From NCBI GenBank assembly GCA_965223485.1, contig OZ244993.1, forward strand, positions 868,001-932,000: a stretch of DNA of 64,000 nucleotides, written 5' to 3'. Under the pieces are notes generated by a model. That model worked only from the letters and a program-made list of their open reading frames with translations, was not told the DNA's origin and searched no databases. Positions 27,929-37,149 of the stretch are shown piece by piece (the stretch's first letter is position 1; every line of letters starts with the position of its first letter). The stretch is from VXPQ01 sp965223485. Its GTDB lineage: Bacteria; Bacteroidota; Rhodothermia; Rhodothermales; VXPQ01. The position numbers were made by a program, and so were the translations under genes.

Positions 27929-28390
27929 TCATTCCCCCACCCCGACCGGCGGCCCGGGCGCCGGATCCGTAACGAGCCCCAGTTCATGGGCGCGCCCGTA
28001 GATGACGGAGGGGCCGACCATCTGATCGAAATCCCCTTTCAGGCGATTGTGCTGCAGGTGAAGCCGAAGATTCTCCCGGCGCTCCTCTTCGAGTTCGGCC
28101 AGAATTTGTTGCGTGGCATGGACATGCCCTACATACAGCGTGAAAAGAACGCCAAGCCCCAGAACGATAAGGGAAAACCGCGCCGTAGAAATGCGTCCCA
28201 AAAATGTGGCCTTTTCCCGGGGAGCAGCCGATTTGCGCCGGTTCAGACCCTGGATATCCGACCATCCGGGCAACGCATGCCCTTGCCGGTACGCCGGGAC
28301 AGGCTCCTCAATACGAACCGTCCCCGAAGCCAGACTTGCTTCCCGGGACCTGTTTCGGATATGTGTTTTTGACTTGTACATGACGCACAC
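27929..28390 (-). CDS. ftsL: FtsL-like divisome protein
   Basis: A 153-residue bitopic protein between rsmH and ftsI, the invariant ftsL position. A basic cytoplasmic N-terminus of ~65 residues is longer than in E. coli. One membrane helix (about 72-90) is followed by a short coiled-coil-like segment rich in Glu, Arg and Leu (about 95-125, E-L-E-E-E-R-R-E-N-L-R-L), then G-P-S-V-I-Y-G-R-A-x-E-L-G-L, the typical FtsL/DivIC end. FtsL-type sequences are weakly conserved, so position and topology carry the call. The start may be the ATG at 28381. Confidence 0.8.
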   Translation of the reverse strand: MCVMYKSKTHIRNRSREASLASGTVRIEEPVPAYRQGHALPGWSDIQGLNRRKSAAPREKATFLGRISTARFSLIVLGLGVLFTLYVGHVHATQQILAELEEERRENLRLHLQHNRLKGDFDQMVGPSVIYGRAHELGLVTDPAPGPPVGVGE

Positions 28391-28396
28391 GTTCGT

Positions 28397-29410
28397 TCAT
28401 CGCCTTATCGTCCGCACATCCTCCTCCGGGGGCCACGCCAACTCCGTGCGCTCCGCGATGCGGAGGCGAGCACTGCGCGCCCGCGGATTGGCTTCCACCT
28501 CCCCGGCGTCCGGCTGTATCGGCTTCCGCATGCGTTCCTTCCACGGGACCAGGGGGTTGCCGTACATATCGCGTTGCGGCTCCCTCTCGAAATTCCCGTA
28601 TCTGAAAAACCGTTTGACCCTTCTGTCCTCAAGCGAGTGATAGCTTATCACAGCCATCCGCCCGCCCGACCGGACCACACGGACCGACGCTTCGAGCAAC
28701 CGCTCAAGCACTTCCAGCTCACGATTCACCACGATGCGCAACGCCTGAAATACGCGAGAGAGGGCCCGAACCGCCTCGCGCCCCGGCACTACGCCACGGA
28801 CGACCCCGGCCAGTTCTGTCGTGCTCTCGAGCGGTCGGGCCTCCACAATCGCACGAGCGATCCGGCCCGACCGCGGCTCTTCGCCAAACGTCGAGAACAC
28901 ATCCTTCAGCATCCCCCGATCCCACGAGTTCACCACCCTGTGGGCGGAGCGCCCCCCGCGCATATCCATGCGCATGTCGAGCGCCCCTTCGGCGAGATAA
29001 CTGAATCCGCGCGAGGCGGTGTCGATCTGGCGAGAGGAAACCCCAAGGTCCACCACCAGACCGTCCACCTGCGCCTCTCCGGCTTCCTCGAGCAATCGTC
29101 CGATATGCTCAAAATTGCCTCGGAGAGGCGTAAACCGCCCGCGCTCCATATCGGCGGCGAGTCTGCTACAAGATGCATCGAGCGCTTCGACATCGTGATC
29201 GATGCCGAACACCCTGCCTCTCGGTGATAACAACTCGAGCAACGCAGCACTGTGTCCACCCCCACCCAAGGTAGTATCCACGTACACGCCGCCGGTTTTC
29301 GTAATCAGTCCTTCCGTTACAGCCTTGCAAAGAACAGGAATGTGGAAAGAGGTTGCGAAAGCGCACGCCTCTGTGTTCCCCATTCGTTTATGTCCGTCTC
29401 CTCCTGTCAT
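28397..29410 (-). CDS. rsmH: 16S rRNA (cytosine1402-N4)-methyltransferase RsmH
   Basis: A 337-residue SAM-dependent methyltransferase (MraW) modifying 16S rRNA at C1402. H-I-P-V-L is near 23, the SAM loop D-T-T-L-G-G-G-G-H-S-A near 45-55, D-L-G-V-S-S-R-Q-I-D near 125, the F-S-Y-L/M-D-M-R-M-D region near 140-155, and the C-terminal S-Y-H-S-L-E-D-R-x-V-K-x-F-F near 262. The start is uncertain: an ATG at 29383 (M-G-N-T) would also fit homologues, and a GGAGG run lies between the two. It is second in the dcw operon, 35 bp after mraZ. Confidence 0.95.
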   Translation of the reverse strand: MTGGDGHKRMGNTEACAFATSFHIPVLCKAVTEGLITKTGGVYVDTTLGGGGHSAALLELLSPRGRVFGIDHDVEALDASCSRLAADMERGRFTPLRGNFEHIGRLLEEAGEAQVDGLVVDLGVSSRQIDTASRGFSYLAEGALDMRMDMRGGRSAHRVVNSWDRGMLKDVFSTFGEEPRSGRIARAIVEARPLESTTELAGVVRGVVPGREAVRALSRVFQALRIVVNRELEVLERLLEASVRVVRSGGRMAVISYHSLEDRRVKRFFRYGNFEREPQRDMYGNPLVPWKERMRKPIQPDAGEVEANPRARSARLRIAERTELAWPPEEDVRTIRR

Positions 29411-29445
29411 CCCCCGTGACGGAAAACTTTCCGCCTGTCATGGCG

Positions 29446-29898
29446 CTACAGATCCCTGCCCATCTCGAATATCCTTTCCGCCACATCCGAATAATCGGCT
29501 TCCTGCTCGGCCTGAGCGGCAAACACATTCGGATTCCAGATTTCGATACGATCCAGCACGCCGATGATCAGCACGGCGTCTTCGAGGCCGGCGAAGGCGA
29601 TCAGGCTCTTGGGAACCACAATCCGCCCCTGCCCATCCAGCATAACTTCATCCGCCCAACGCATGATCGTGCGCACGAAACTGCGCGCTTCGGATCGATA
29701 CGTGTTCAGCCGGGCAATCTCCGCCTCGCGCTTTGCCCATTCGTCAAGCGGAAACAAAAGAATGCATTGCTCGAAGCCGCGCGTGATCGTAAAGCTGTTA
29801 TTCGCTTCCGGGTTCAGCGCGCTCCGCATCCTGGCCGGGATCGCTACGCGACCCTTGCTGTCTACAGAGTATTCTGCCTGTCCCTTGAAGCTTGCCAT
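29446..29898 (-). CDS. mraZ: MraZ transcriptional regulator of the dcw operon
   Basis: A 150-residue AbrB-like DNA-binding protein with two MraZ repeats: the first has Y-S-V-D-S-K-G-R-V-A-I-P-A-R near residues 10-23, the second V-M-L-D-G-Q-G-R-I-V-V-P-K near 85-97. MraZ binds TGGGN repeats upstream of its own gene and regulates the dcw operon in E. coli. Matching boxes are present ahead of this gene (29978-30002). It heads the operon, transcribed on the minus strand. Confidence 0.96.
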   Translation of the reverse strand: MASFKGQAEYSVDSKGRVAIPARMRSALNPEANNSFTITRGFEQCILLFPLDEWAKREAEIARLNTYRSEARSFVRTIMRWADEVMLDGQGRIVVPKSLIAFAGLEDAVLIIGVLDRIEIWNPNVFAAQAEQEADYSDVAERIFEMGRDL

Positions 29899-29977
29899 GA
29901 CGCCAAAGAATCAGCGGTTGAAACCATGAACCGGTAAAACACATCCGGTGCGCTATACCGGTTCATCGTTCGAGTTA

Positions 29978-30002
29978 TGGGAATATTCCCCACTTTTCCC
30001 CA
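29978..30002 (-). promoter_or_regulatory. MraZ-box operator (TGGGN repeats)
   Basis: On the minus strand two TGGGG boxes (30002-29998 and 29992-29988) are separated by exactly 5 nt, the spacing known for MraZ sites. A third box, TGGGA at 29978-29982, lies at the same 10-bp register but on the opposite strand. The boxes lie about 90 bp upstream of the mraZ start and just downstream of the putative -10. Confidence 0.7.
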
Positions 30003-30013
30003 CTTGATTGATC

Positions 30014-30041
30014 AAATTACGGCGCAAATTTGTAATGTCAA
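30014..30041 (-). promoter_or_regulatory. candidate dcw-operon promoter
   Basis: Read on the minus strand, a perfect TTGACA (30041-30036) is followed after 16 bp by TAATTT (30019-30014). Transcription would start near 30007, immediately before the MraZ boxes, so MraZ binding would block initiation or early elongation. The -10 match is moderate. Confidence 0.5.
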
Positions 30042-30564
30042 GTCCTTTATGGGTAAAAAAGACGAAGTATAACAGGTATTTTTTTACAAAAATATGTGCA
30101 AGATATGTAAATGTGCTGTGTATCCTCCTTTCTCAACACGGTAAAGGGGGATGTGCGGGCGCGTTCGGCGCCGAACGGACGAAAATCCGACGGCTTATGC
30201 CGGGAAATGCGAGGGGTCTGCTGGCTGCCCAAACAAGGAATAAACCGGCCTGCGCGCTGGCGCCGTGAACCACGCGATCCATGCGTTGCGGGAGCGCAGC
30301 GTAGTTGAGTTCAAGAATCGAGCCAGGCCCGGGACCTCCGGAAAACGGAGCCGTCGGGCGCGTACGCGCCTGCCCGCGCCCAGTCTCCTCGTTCGGCGTC
30401 CACTACGGAACGCAAGCGCAGCGTATATTGCGATACGTCGGCAGAGGTGTTCGGTTGGATTGGACAGATTTTCGCGGGAATTAAGGCGTAATGTTGCGAC
30501 CTTGTTTCCAGCCGATGAATCCGAGGAGACCCATGTGAAGAAGTCCCCCGGTGCGAGGAAGGTT

Positions 30565-33500
30565 ATGGAAAGTTTTACGCGAGCAAAGGGTATGGGAATT
30601 TTTTCATGCGGTCCCCATTCCCTGGCGAAACCCACTGCTTCCTGGCTTCCCCTCTTGAAAAACAGAGAGCATGCTGGCTGGTCAAGGGCGGCGTGGTCGG
30701 TTGCGATCTATTGTTCTTTGTTAGCGGCAATGGTCTTCGTTCCGAGCGTGGCGCAGGCGCAAACGGCCGCGGAGAGGGCGGCGCTGGTGGCGATCTACGA
30801 TGCAACCGACGGCGATAACTGGACGAATAAGGAAAACTGGAAAAGCCAGGAACCGGTCGGGGACTGGTACGGGGTCACGGTTGAGAACGGCGCAGTCACC
30901 GAGTTAGACTTGTCTAACAATAATTTAACGGGGGAAATACCGTCCGAAATAGGGAATCTGACCAGACTTCAACGGTTAGACCTTTCCGCTAACAACTTAA
31001 CCGGAGCCATACCGTCCGAAATGGCGAATTTGACCAGCCTTGAGACGTTAGTCCTTCTTGGTAACTCCTTAAGCGGAGAAATACCGTCCGAAATAGGAAA
31101 TCTGACCAGACTTCAGCGATTACTCCTCACCAGTAACTCCTTAAGCGGAGAAATACCGTCCGCGATAGGGAATCTGACCAGACTTGAGGATTTATGGCTC
31201 CACGGAAACTCCTTAAGCGGAGAAATACCGTCCGAAATAGGGGGGTTGACCAGACTTGAGGGGTTACTCCTCAGCGATAACAACTTAAGCGGAAAAATAC
31301 CGTCCGAAATAGGGAATCTGACCAGCCTTGAGGAGTTATGGCTCCACGAAAACTCCTTAAGCGGCGCCATACCGGCCGAAATAGGGGAGCTGACCAGCCT
31401 TAGAAGCTTAGAGCTCGGGAACAACTCCTTAAGCGGCGCCATACCGGCCGAAATAGGGGAGCTGACCAGCCTTGAAAGCTTAGAGCTCGGGAACAACTCC
31501 TTAAGCGGCGCCATACCGGCCGAAATAGCGAATTTGACCAGCCTTGAGGGGCTGGGTTTGGGTCATAATACAGAGTTGACCGGAGAGCTTCCTGCGGGTT
31601 TAAGGCTTCTGCCGATTAATTACCTGGATATAAGCGAAACCTGTATTACTACGCCTGCGGATAGCGATTTTGAGGCATGGTTAGCGCGTATTACATTTCT
31701 CGATACCGATAGAGTGTGCGCGCAGGGTGTTACGGTGACGCCGACGGCGCTCTCCGTTCCGGAAGGCTCCAATGCCCAATACACCGTGGTTCTGGATGCG
31801 CAGCCTTCCGTCAACGTAACGATCTCGGTGTCGCTGGCCTCAGGTTCGGATGCAGACATTACGGTAGACAAGACCTCGCTCACATTCACGCCGGACAACT
31901 GGGATACGGCGCAGGAAGTGACGGTATCGGCTGCCGAAGACGACGATGCGACAGATGGGAGTGCGACGATAGAACATGCCGCGTCGGGCGGGGGCTACGA
32001 CAACGTAAGCGTCTCTTCGGTGACAGCGACGGAGGCGGATAACGACAACGATGCGGACGCGGAGAGGGCCGCGCTGGTGGCGATCTACGATGCGACCGAC
32101 GGCGATAACTGGACGAATAATACCAACTGGAAAAGTCAGGAACCGGTCAGGGAGTGGCACGGGGTCACGGTTGAGAACGGCGCAGTCACCGACCTGAACC
32201 TGGAAGAAAATAATTTAACGGGAACGCTACCGCCCGAAATAGGGGATTTGACCAGCCTTGAGGGTTTACGGCTCGAAAATAACTCCTTAAGCGGCGCCAT
32301 ACCGACCGAAATAGGAAGTATGACCAGCCTTAAGTGGTTAATCCTCAAAAATAACTCCTTAAGCGGCGCCATACCGGCCGAAATAGGAAATTTGACCAGA
32401 CTTGAAAATTTACAGATCGCCGGTAACTCCTTAAGCGGAGAAATACCGTCTGAAATAGGAAATCTAACCAGACTTACGTGGTTATCGCTCAGTAGTAATC
32501 AATTAAGCGGATCCATACCGGCCGAAATAGGAAATCTGACCAGCCTTGAGGTGTTACGGCTCGCCCGTAACGCCTTAAGCGGCGCCATACCGGCCGAAAC
32601 AAGAAATCTGACCAGCCTTGAGTCGTTGTCTCTCGACGATAACCAATTAAGCGGATCCATACCCTCCGAAATAGGAAATTTAACCAGCCTTGCAAGGTTA
32701 GACCTCAGCAGGAACTCCTTAAGCGGCCCCATACCATCCGAAATAGGGAATTTGACCAGCCTTAGGTGGTTAGAGCTCGACAATAACTCCTTAAGCGGAG
32801 AAATACCGTCCAAAACAGGAAATTTGACCAATCTCGAGGTTTTATGGCTCCATGATAACCAATTAAGCGGCGCCATACCGGCTGAAACAGGAAATTTAAC
32901 CAGCCTTAGGTGGTTAGACCTTAGAAGGAACTCCTTAAGCGGCGAAATACCGGCCGAAATAGCGAATTTGACCAGCCTTGCGACGTTATATGTGAATGAC
33001 AATACAGGATTGACCGGAGAGCTTCCTGCGGGTTTAAGGTTTCTGCCGATTACGATATTGGATATACAAAACACCTGTATTACTACGCCTGCGGATAGCG
33101 ATTTCCAGGCATGGTTAGCGCGTATTACATTTCGCGATACCGATAGAGTATGTGCGGCGGGCGTTACGGTGACGCCGACGGCGCTCTCCGTTCCGGAAGG
33201 CTCGAATGCGAAGTACACTGTGGTTCTGGATGCGCAGCCCTCCGCCGACGTGACGATCTCGTTGTCTTTCGCTTCGGGTTCGGACGAAGACATTACGGTG
33301 GACAAGACTTCGCTCACGTTCACGCCGGACAACTGGAATGCGGCGCAGGAGGTTACAGTATCGGCGGCCGAGGACGACGATGCGACAGACGGGAGTGCGA
33401 CGATAGAACATTCGGCGTCGGGCGGGGGCTACGACAACATAAGCGCCTCTTCGGTTACGGCGACCGAGGCGGATAACGACAAAGATGCGGTGGGCATTAC

Positions 33501-36500
33501 AGTGACGCCGACGGCGCTCACCGTTCCGGAAGGCTCCAATGCCAAATACACCGTGGTTCTGGACACGCAGCCCTCTGCCGACGTAACGATCACGGCGTCT
33601 TTCGCTTCGGGTTCGGACGAAGACATTACGGTGGACAAGACCTCGCTTGTGTTCACGTCGGATAACTGGAATGCAGTTCAGGAGGTGACGGTATCGGCGG
33701 CCGAGGACGACGATGCGACAGACGGCGTGGCGACAATAGAACATACGGCGTCGGGTGGGGGCTACGGCGGCGTTACGGTCCCTTCGGTGACGGCGACGGA
33801 AGCAGACAACGACAAAGATGCGGTGGGCGTTACAATCACACCGACGGCGCTCACCGTTCCGGAAGGCTCGAATGCGAAGTACACCGTGGTTCTGGACACG
33901 CAGCCCTCCGCCGACGTAACGATCTCGGCGTCTTTCGCTTCGGGTTCGGACGAAGACATTACGGTGGACAAGACCTCGCTTGTGTTCACGTCGGATAATT
34001 GGAATGCAGTTCAGGAGATAACAGTATCGGCGGCCGAGGACGACGATGCGACAGACGGCGCGGCGACTATAGAGCATTCGGCGTCGGGCGGAGGCTACGG
34101 CAGCGTAAGCGTCTCTTCGGTTACGGTAACGGAGGAGGATAACGACAAAGATGCGGTGGGCGTTACGGTGACGCCGACGGCTCTCACCGTTCCGGAAGGC
34201 TCGAATGCGACGTACACCGTGGTTCTGGATGCGCAGCCCTCCGCCGACGTAACGATCGCAGTGTCTTTCGCTTCGGGTTCGGACGAAGACATTATGGTAG
34301 ACAAGACCTCGCTCACGTTCACGCCGGATAACTGGGATGCGGCGCAGGAGATAACGGTATCGGCGGCCGAGGACGACGATGCCTTGAACGGCGAGGCGAC
34401 AATAGAACATTCGGCGTCGGGTGGGGGCTACGGCGGCGTAAGCGTCTCTTCGGTGACGGCGACGGAGGAGGACAACGATACGGCGGGCGTTACCGTGACT
34501 CCGACGGTTCTCACGGTTCCGGAAGGAGGCAGCTCGACGTATACCGTGGCGCTCGACACGGAGCCCTCCGCCGACGTGACGATCTCGTTGTCTTTGGCTG
34601 CCGGTTCGGACGAAGACATTACGGTGGACAACACCTCGCTCACGTTCACGCCGGAGAACTGGGATGCGGCGCAGGAGATAACCGTATCGGCGGAGGAGGA
34701 CGACGATGCCGTAAACGGTGCAGCGACGATAGAGCATGCCGCGTCGGGCGGGAACTACGACGGCGTTACGGTCTCTTCGGTGACGGTGACCGAGTTGGAT
34801 AACGATACGGCGGGCGTGACGGTGACGCCGACGGCGCTCCCCGTTCCGGAAGGAGGCAGCGCAACGTATACCGTGGCGCTCGACACGCAGCCTTCGGACA
34901 ACGTAACGATCACGGCGTCTTTCGCTTCGGGTTCGGACGAAGACATTACGGTGGACAACACCTCGCTAACGTTCACGCCGGATAACTGGGATGCGGCGCA
35001 GGAAGTGACGGTATCGGCTGCGGTGGACAACGATACGGACGACGACGCGGCGGTGCTGAACCACAAGGCGAGCGGCGGCGATTACGGCGAAGTGACCGTT
35101 GCCGATGTGGTAGTCACCGTAACGGACGTGATCGGCGGCGTTGACGTATCGGCCTGGCTTGCCCGTTACAGTCGCGTGGGCGCGGACCACCTTCTTTCTT
35201 CTGTGGAGAACCGCATGGAGAGCAGCGGTCGCGGCGCCTCCGGTGCGGAGGCGTCCGTTGCAGGCCAGCGCATCGTATTTGGGGGTTCTCCTGCACGGCC
35301 GGGTATGGAACTCTCCGGGGCTTCGGCGCTCTGGAGCGCTTCGCAGGATTACCTGACTGCCTCTGCCTCGATGGGCGGCGGCGACGGCCTGCGTTCGGGA
35401 AATTCGTACGGGATATCCTCGGGCCTTAACGCGGCGGCAAGTCGCTACAGGAACATGACGTTGCGCGATGCGCTCTCGCGCAGCGCTTTCCGATATACGA
35501 GAGAGACGTCCTGGGGAAACTCCCTCGGGGTATGGGGTCAGGGTTCGTTTTCCCGGTTCGGCGGCAGCGAGGCGGGCGCGGATCTGACCGGAGACGTTAT
35601 GTCGGGAACGGTCGGCATCGACAATACCATCTCCGGATGGTTGCACGGGTTAGCGGTTTCGCGCAGCGAGAGCGAGGGGGCCTACCGGATAGCCGGCGAG
35701 GACAGTCTCTCCCTGTCGGCGTCGCTGACAGGCATATACCCGTATATGCGTTACAACCTGACGGACCGTTTGCGGGTGTGGGGCACAGGCGGCTTCGGTC
35801 GGGGCTCGCTACGTTTGCAGGGGGATTCGCTTGCTTCCTCGTCCTCGGATCTTTCCATGGCGCTCGGTTCCGTAGGTATGAGCGGCGATATCGTCTCTGC
35901 CGGATCTTCGGGCGGTTTCGGCTTGTCGTGGCAGACCGACGCGATGCTTCTTCGTTCTTCGCTTGCTTCCTCGGATGCGCTTTCGGCGGTTTCGGCGATG
36001 GTGCATCGGCTGCGTCTGTCGCTGGAGAGCTCCTATATCCTGAGGATGGGCAAGCGCGCATCCCTTGCGCCGAAGGTACAGTTGGGCGTGCGTCAGGACG
36101 GCGGCGACGCGGAGCAAGGAATGGGGATGGATGTGGCCGGGGGCCTGGGCTTCATACATTCCGGCTGGGGATTGCGTGCGCAGGTGGATATGCACGGTCT
36201 GGTGGTGCATGAAGACAGCGACTTCGAAGAGTGGGGCGTATCGGGCATGATACTGTTCGACCGTTCGCCTTCTTCGGAGCTGGGTATGTCGTGGCGTCTT
36301 ATTCCCTCCTGGGGTTCGGCGTCGTCTTCCACGGGCGGTATGCGCGCGCTCTGGTCCCGCGAGACGGTCTCCGGTCTGGCGGGCTTCAGACGCACCGGTG
36401 GCGATGACCGTTCGCTTCGTCTGGACAGCCGATTCGATTACGGGTTTGCGGCTTTCGGAGAGCACGGGGTGGCGTCGCCGTACGCCAGTTTTTCCGTCTC

Positions 36501-37077
36501 CGGCAACGAAGCGGCGCGTGAAGCGGGAGATACGGATGTGGAGATAGGCGGCGGGCTGGGCTATTCGAACCGCTCGCTGGGTTTGCGCATGCGGGCCGGG
36601 ATGCGGGGTTTGATGTCGGAGGAAGAGGTGGGCTTCGATGGGTGGGGCGCATCGGGCGTCATCGCTTTCGATCCCGATCCGTCCTCTCCTTTGGGCGCCT
36701 CGTTCAATGTATCGCAGTCGTGGGGCATTACTCCCCGGACGGGATTCGGCGGTTCGCAGAATATGGGGACGATGCGTGAGCGTGAGCCCCTGCCCCGGTC
36801 CGTAACGGGTATGTCCCGGGCTAATCTCTACGGTCAGCCCATGCGCATAGAAGGCGAGATGGGCTACGGGTTCTCCGCATCGGGTGGCGCAGGGGTTATG
36901 ACCCCTTACGCAGGCGTTGCTTTTTCCGACCGGGGCCGAAGCGGCCTCCTTCTGGGGTTCAACCTGCAGACCAGCAGGCGTTTTCTTCTGAATGTTGAAG
37001 GCAGCACGCCCAAAGTCAGGGCGATCTCCTTCGATTCCATGCCCGAATTCAGGGTGCGGGGCCTGCTGAAGTGGTAA
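30565..37077 (+). CDS. giant LRR / Calx-beta-like surface protein with putative autotransporter-type barrel
   Basis: A protein of 2170 residues. An extended N-terminus and hydrophobic signal (about 38-65, ending V-A-Q-A-Q) lead to two copies of one module: an N-cap (A-E-R-A-A-L-V-A-I-Y-D-A-T-D-G-D-N-W), 24-residue leucine-rich repeats of the L-S-G-x-I-P-x-E-I-G-N-L-T type, a C-cap ending D-T-D-R-V-C, and a Calx-beta-like domain. LRRs are at residues 113-359 (nine plus cap) and 543-832 (eleven plus cap). Calx-beta-like domains are at 388-497 and six in tandem at 867-1522. From ~1523 a W-L-A-R-Y-S-R linker leads to about 640 residues of alternating-hydrophobicity strands rich in Gly and Ser, ending in Leu-Lys-Trp. 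This suggests an outer-membrane barrel (type V-like) and surface display for adhesion. The ATG at 30565 follows GAGGAAGG; 30592 is an alternative. Confidence 0.8.
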   Translation: MESFTRAKGMGIFSCGPHSLAKPTASWLPLLKNREHAGWSRAAWSVAIYCSLLAAMVFVPSVAQAQTAAERAALVAIYDATDGDNWTNKENWKSQEPVGDWYGVTVENGAVTELDLSNNNLTGEIPSEIGNLTRLQRLDLSANNLTGAIPSEMANLTSLETLVLLGNSLSGEIPSEIGNLTRLQRLLLTSNSLSGEIPSAIGNLTRLEDLWLHGNSLSGEIPSEIGGLTRLEGLLLSDNNLSGKIPSEIGNLTSLEELWLHENSLSGAIPAEIGELTSLRSLELGNNSLSGAIPAEIGELTSLESLELGNNSLSGAIPAEIANLTSLEGLGLGHNTELTGELPAGLRLLPINYLDISETCITTPADSDFEAWLARITFLDTDRVCAQGVTVTPTALSVPEGSNAQYTVVLDAQPSVNVTISVSLASGSDADITVDKTSLTFTPDNWDTAQEVTVSAAEDDDATDGSATIEHAASGGGYDNVSVSSVTATEADNDNDADAERAALVAIYDATDGDNWTNNTNWKSQEPVREWHGVTVENGAVTDLNLEENNLTGTLPPEIGDLTSLEGLRLENNSLSGAIPTEIGSMTSLKWLILKNNSLSGAIPAEIGNLTRLENLQIAGNSLSGEIPSEIGNLTRLTWLSLSSNQLSGSIPAEIGNLTSLEVLRLARNALSGAIPAETRNLTSLESLSLDDNQLSGSIPSEIGNLTSLARLDLSRNSLSGPIPSEIGNLTSLRWLELDNNSLSGEIPSKTGNLTNLEVLWLHDNQLSGAIPAETGNLTSLRWLDLRRNSLSGEIPAEIANLTSLATLYVNDNTGLTGELPAGLRFLPITILDIQNTCITTPADSDFQAWLARITFRDTDRVCAAGVTVTPTALSVPEGSNAKYTVVLDAQPSADVTISLSFASGSDEDITVDKTSLTFTPDNWNAAQEVTVSAAEDDDATDGSATIEHSASGGGYDNISASSVTATEADNDKDAVGITVTPTALTVPEGSNAKYTVVLDTQPSADVTITASFASGSDEDITVDKTSLVFTSDNWNAVQEVTVSAAEDDDATDGVATIEHTASGGGYGGVTVPSVTATEADNDKDAVGVTITPTALTVPEGSNAKYTVVLDTQPSADVTISASFASGSDEDITVDKTSLVFTSDNWNAVQEITVSAAEDDDATDGAATIEHSASGGGYGSVSVSSVTVTEEDNDKDAVGVTVTPTALTVPEGSNATYTVVLDAQPSADVTIAVSFASGSDEDIMVDKTSLTFTPDNWDAAQEITVSAAEDDDALNGEATIEHSASGGGYGGVSVSSVTATEEDNDTAGVTVTPTVLTVPEGGSSTYTVALDTEPSADVTISLSLAAGSDEDITVDNTSLTFTPENWDAAQEITVSAEEDDDAVNGAATIEHAASGGNYDGVTVSSVTVTELDNDTAGVTVTPTALPVPEGGSATYTVALDTQPSDNVTITASFASGSDEDITVDNTSLTFTPDNWDAAQEVTVSAAVDNDTDDDAAVLNHKASGGDYGEVTVADVVVTVTDVIGGVDVSAWLARYSRVGADHLLSSVENRMESSGRGASGAEASVAGQRIVFGGSPARPGMELSGASALWSASQDYLTASASMGGGDGLRSGNSYGISSGLNAAASRYRNMTLRDALSRSAFRYTRETSWGNSLGVWGQGSFSRFGGSEAGADLTGDVMSGTVGIDNTISGWLHGLAVSRSESEGAYRIAGEDSLSLSASLTGIYPYMRYNLTDRLRVWGTGGFGRGSLRLQGDSLASSSSDLSMALGSVGMSGDIVSAGSSGGFGLSWQTDAMLLRSSLASSDALSAVSAMVHRLRLSLESSYILRMGKRASLAPKVQLGVRQDGGDAEQGMGMDVAGGLGFIHSGWGLRAQVDMHGLVVHEDSDFEEWGVSGMILFDRSPSSELGMSWRLIPSWGSASSSTGGMRALWSRETVSGLAGFRRTGGDDRSLRLDSRFDYGFAAFGEHGVASPYASFSVSGNEAAREAGDTDVEIGGGLGYSNRSLGLRMRAGMRGLMSEEEVGFDGWGASGVIAFDPDPSSPLGASFNVSQSWGITPRTGFGGSQNMGTMREREPLPRSVTGMSRANLYGQPMRIEGEMGYGFSASGGAGVMTPYAGVAFSDRGRSGLLLGFNLQTSRRFLLNVEGSTPKVRAISFDSMPEFRVRGLLKW
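30901..31640 (+). repeat. leucine-rich repeat array 1 (72-bp units)
   Basis: Nine consecutive 24-residue units plus a capping unit, with the consensus L-[ST]-G-x-I-P-[SA]-E-I-[GA]-N-L-T-x-L-x-x-L-x-L-x-x-N. Units at the 3' end are almost identical at the DNA level (for example the two E-L-T-S-L units near 31381-31500). Confidence 0.9.
32191..33060 (+). repeat. leucine-rich repeat array 2 (72-bp units)
   Basis: Eleven 24-residue units plus a cap, with the same consensus as array 1. It is flanked by the same N-cap and C-cap, so the whole block 32059-33490 is a duplicate of 30766-32055 with a different repeat number. Confidence 0.9.
33162..35130 (+). repeat. six tandem Calx-beta-like domains (333/327-bp units)
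   Basis: Unit starts are at 33162, 33495, 33828, 34161, 34488 and 34815. The first three intervals are 333 bp and the next two 327 bp. Each encodes V-T-V-T-P-T-A-L-x-V-P-E-G, then S-G-S-D-E-D-I-T-V-D, F-T-P-x-N-W-x-A-x-Q-E and an E-D-D-D-A loop. A seventh copy sits alone at 31728-32055. Confidence 0.9.
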
Positions 37078-37149
37078 CGCGGGCGTTCCTCGTTGAAGCA
37101 GCGCAGGTATTCGGCGATTCCTTTCCCGGCCTCGCGCACCGGGTCACCC

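Larger units (their letters stand above)
29899..30564. other. 666-bp divergent intergenic region between mraZ and the LRR/Calx-beta gene
   Basis: The left part holds the dcw promoter and MraZ boxes. It is clearly AT-richer than its surroundings around 30003-30125. A plus-strand frame is open from 30265 into the large gene, but its first 100 codons are Arg-rich and unlike a signal peptide, so I treat them as untranslated. No RNA gene was recognised. Confidence 0.5.

Noticed and set aside
30265..30564. Upstream extension of the large LRR gene by 100 codons
   Set aside because: The extension is Arg-rich, lacks a signal peptide and precedes a start with a GAGGAAGG ribosome site at 30565.
30901..33060. 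Short regular repeats resembling a CRISPR array
   Set aside because: The 72-bp periodicity is a coding leucine-rich repeat without unrelated spacers, and no cas genes lie nearby.
33115..34737. A 540-codon minus-strand frame opposite the Calx-beta repeats
   Set aside because: It is created by the antisense of the repeated domains and shows repeated Arg/Val-rich strings with no fold or homology; the plus-strand protein explains the DNA.
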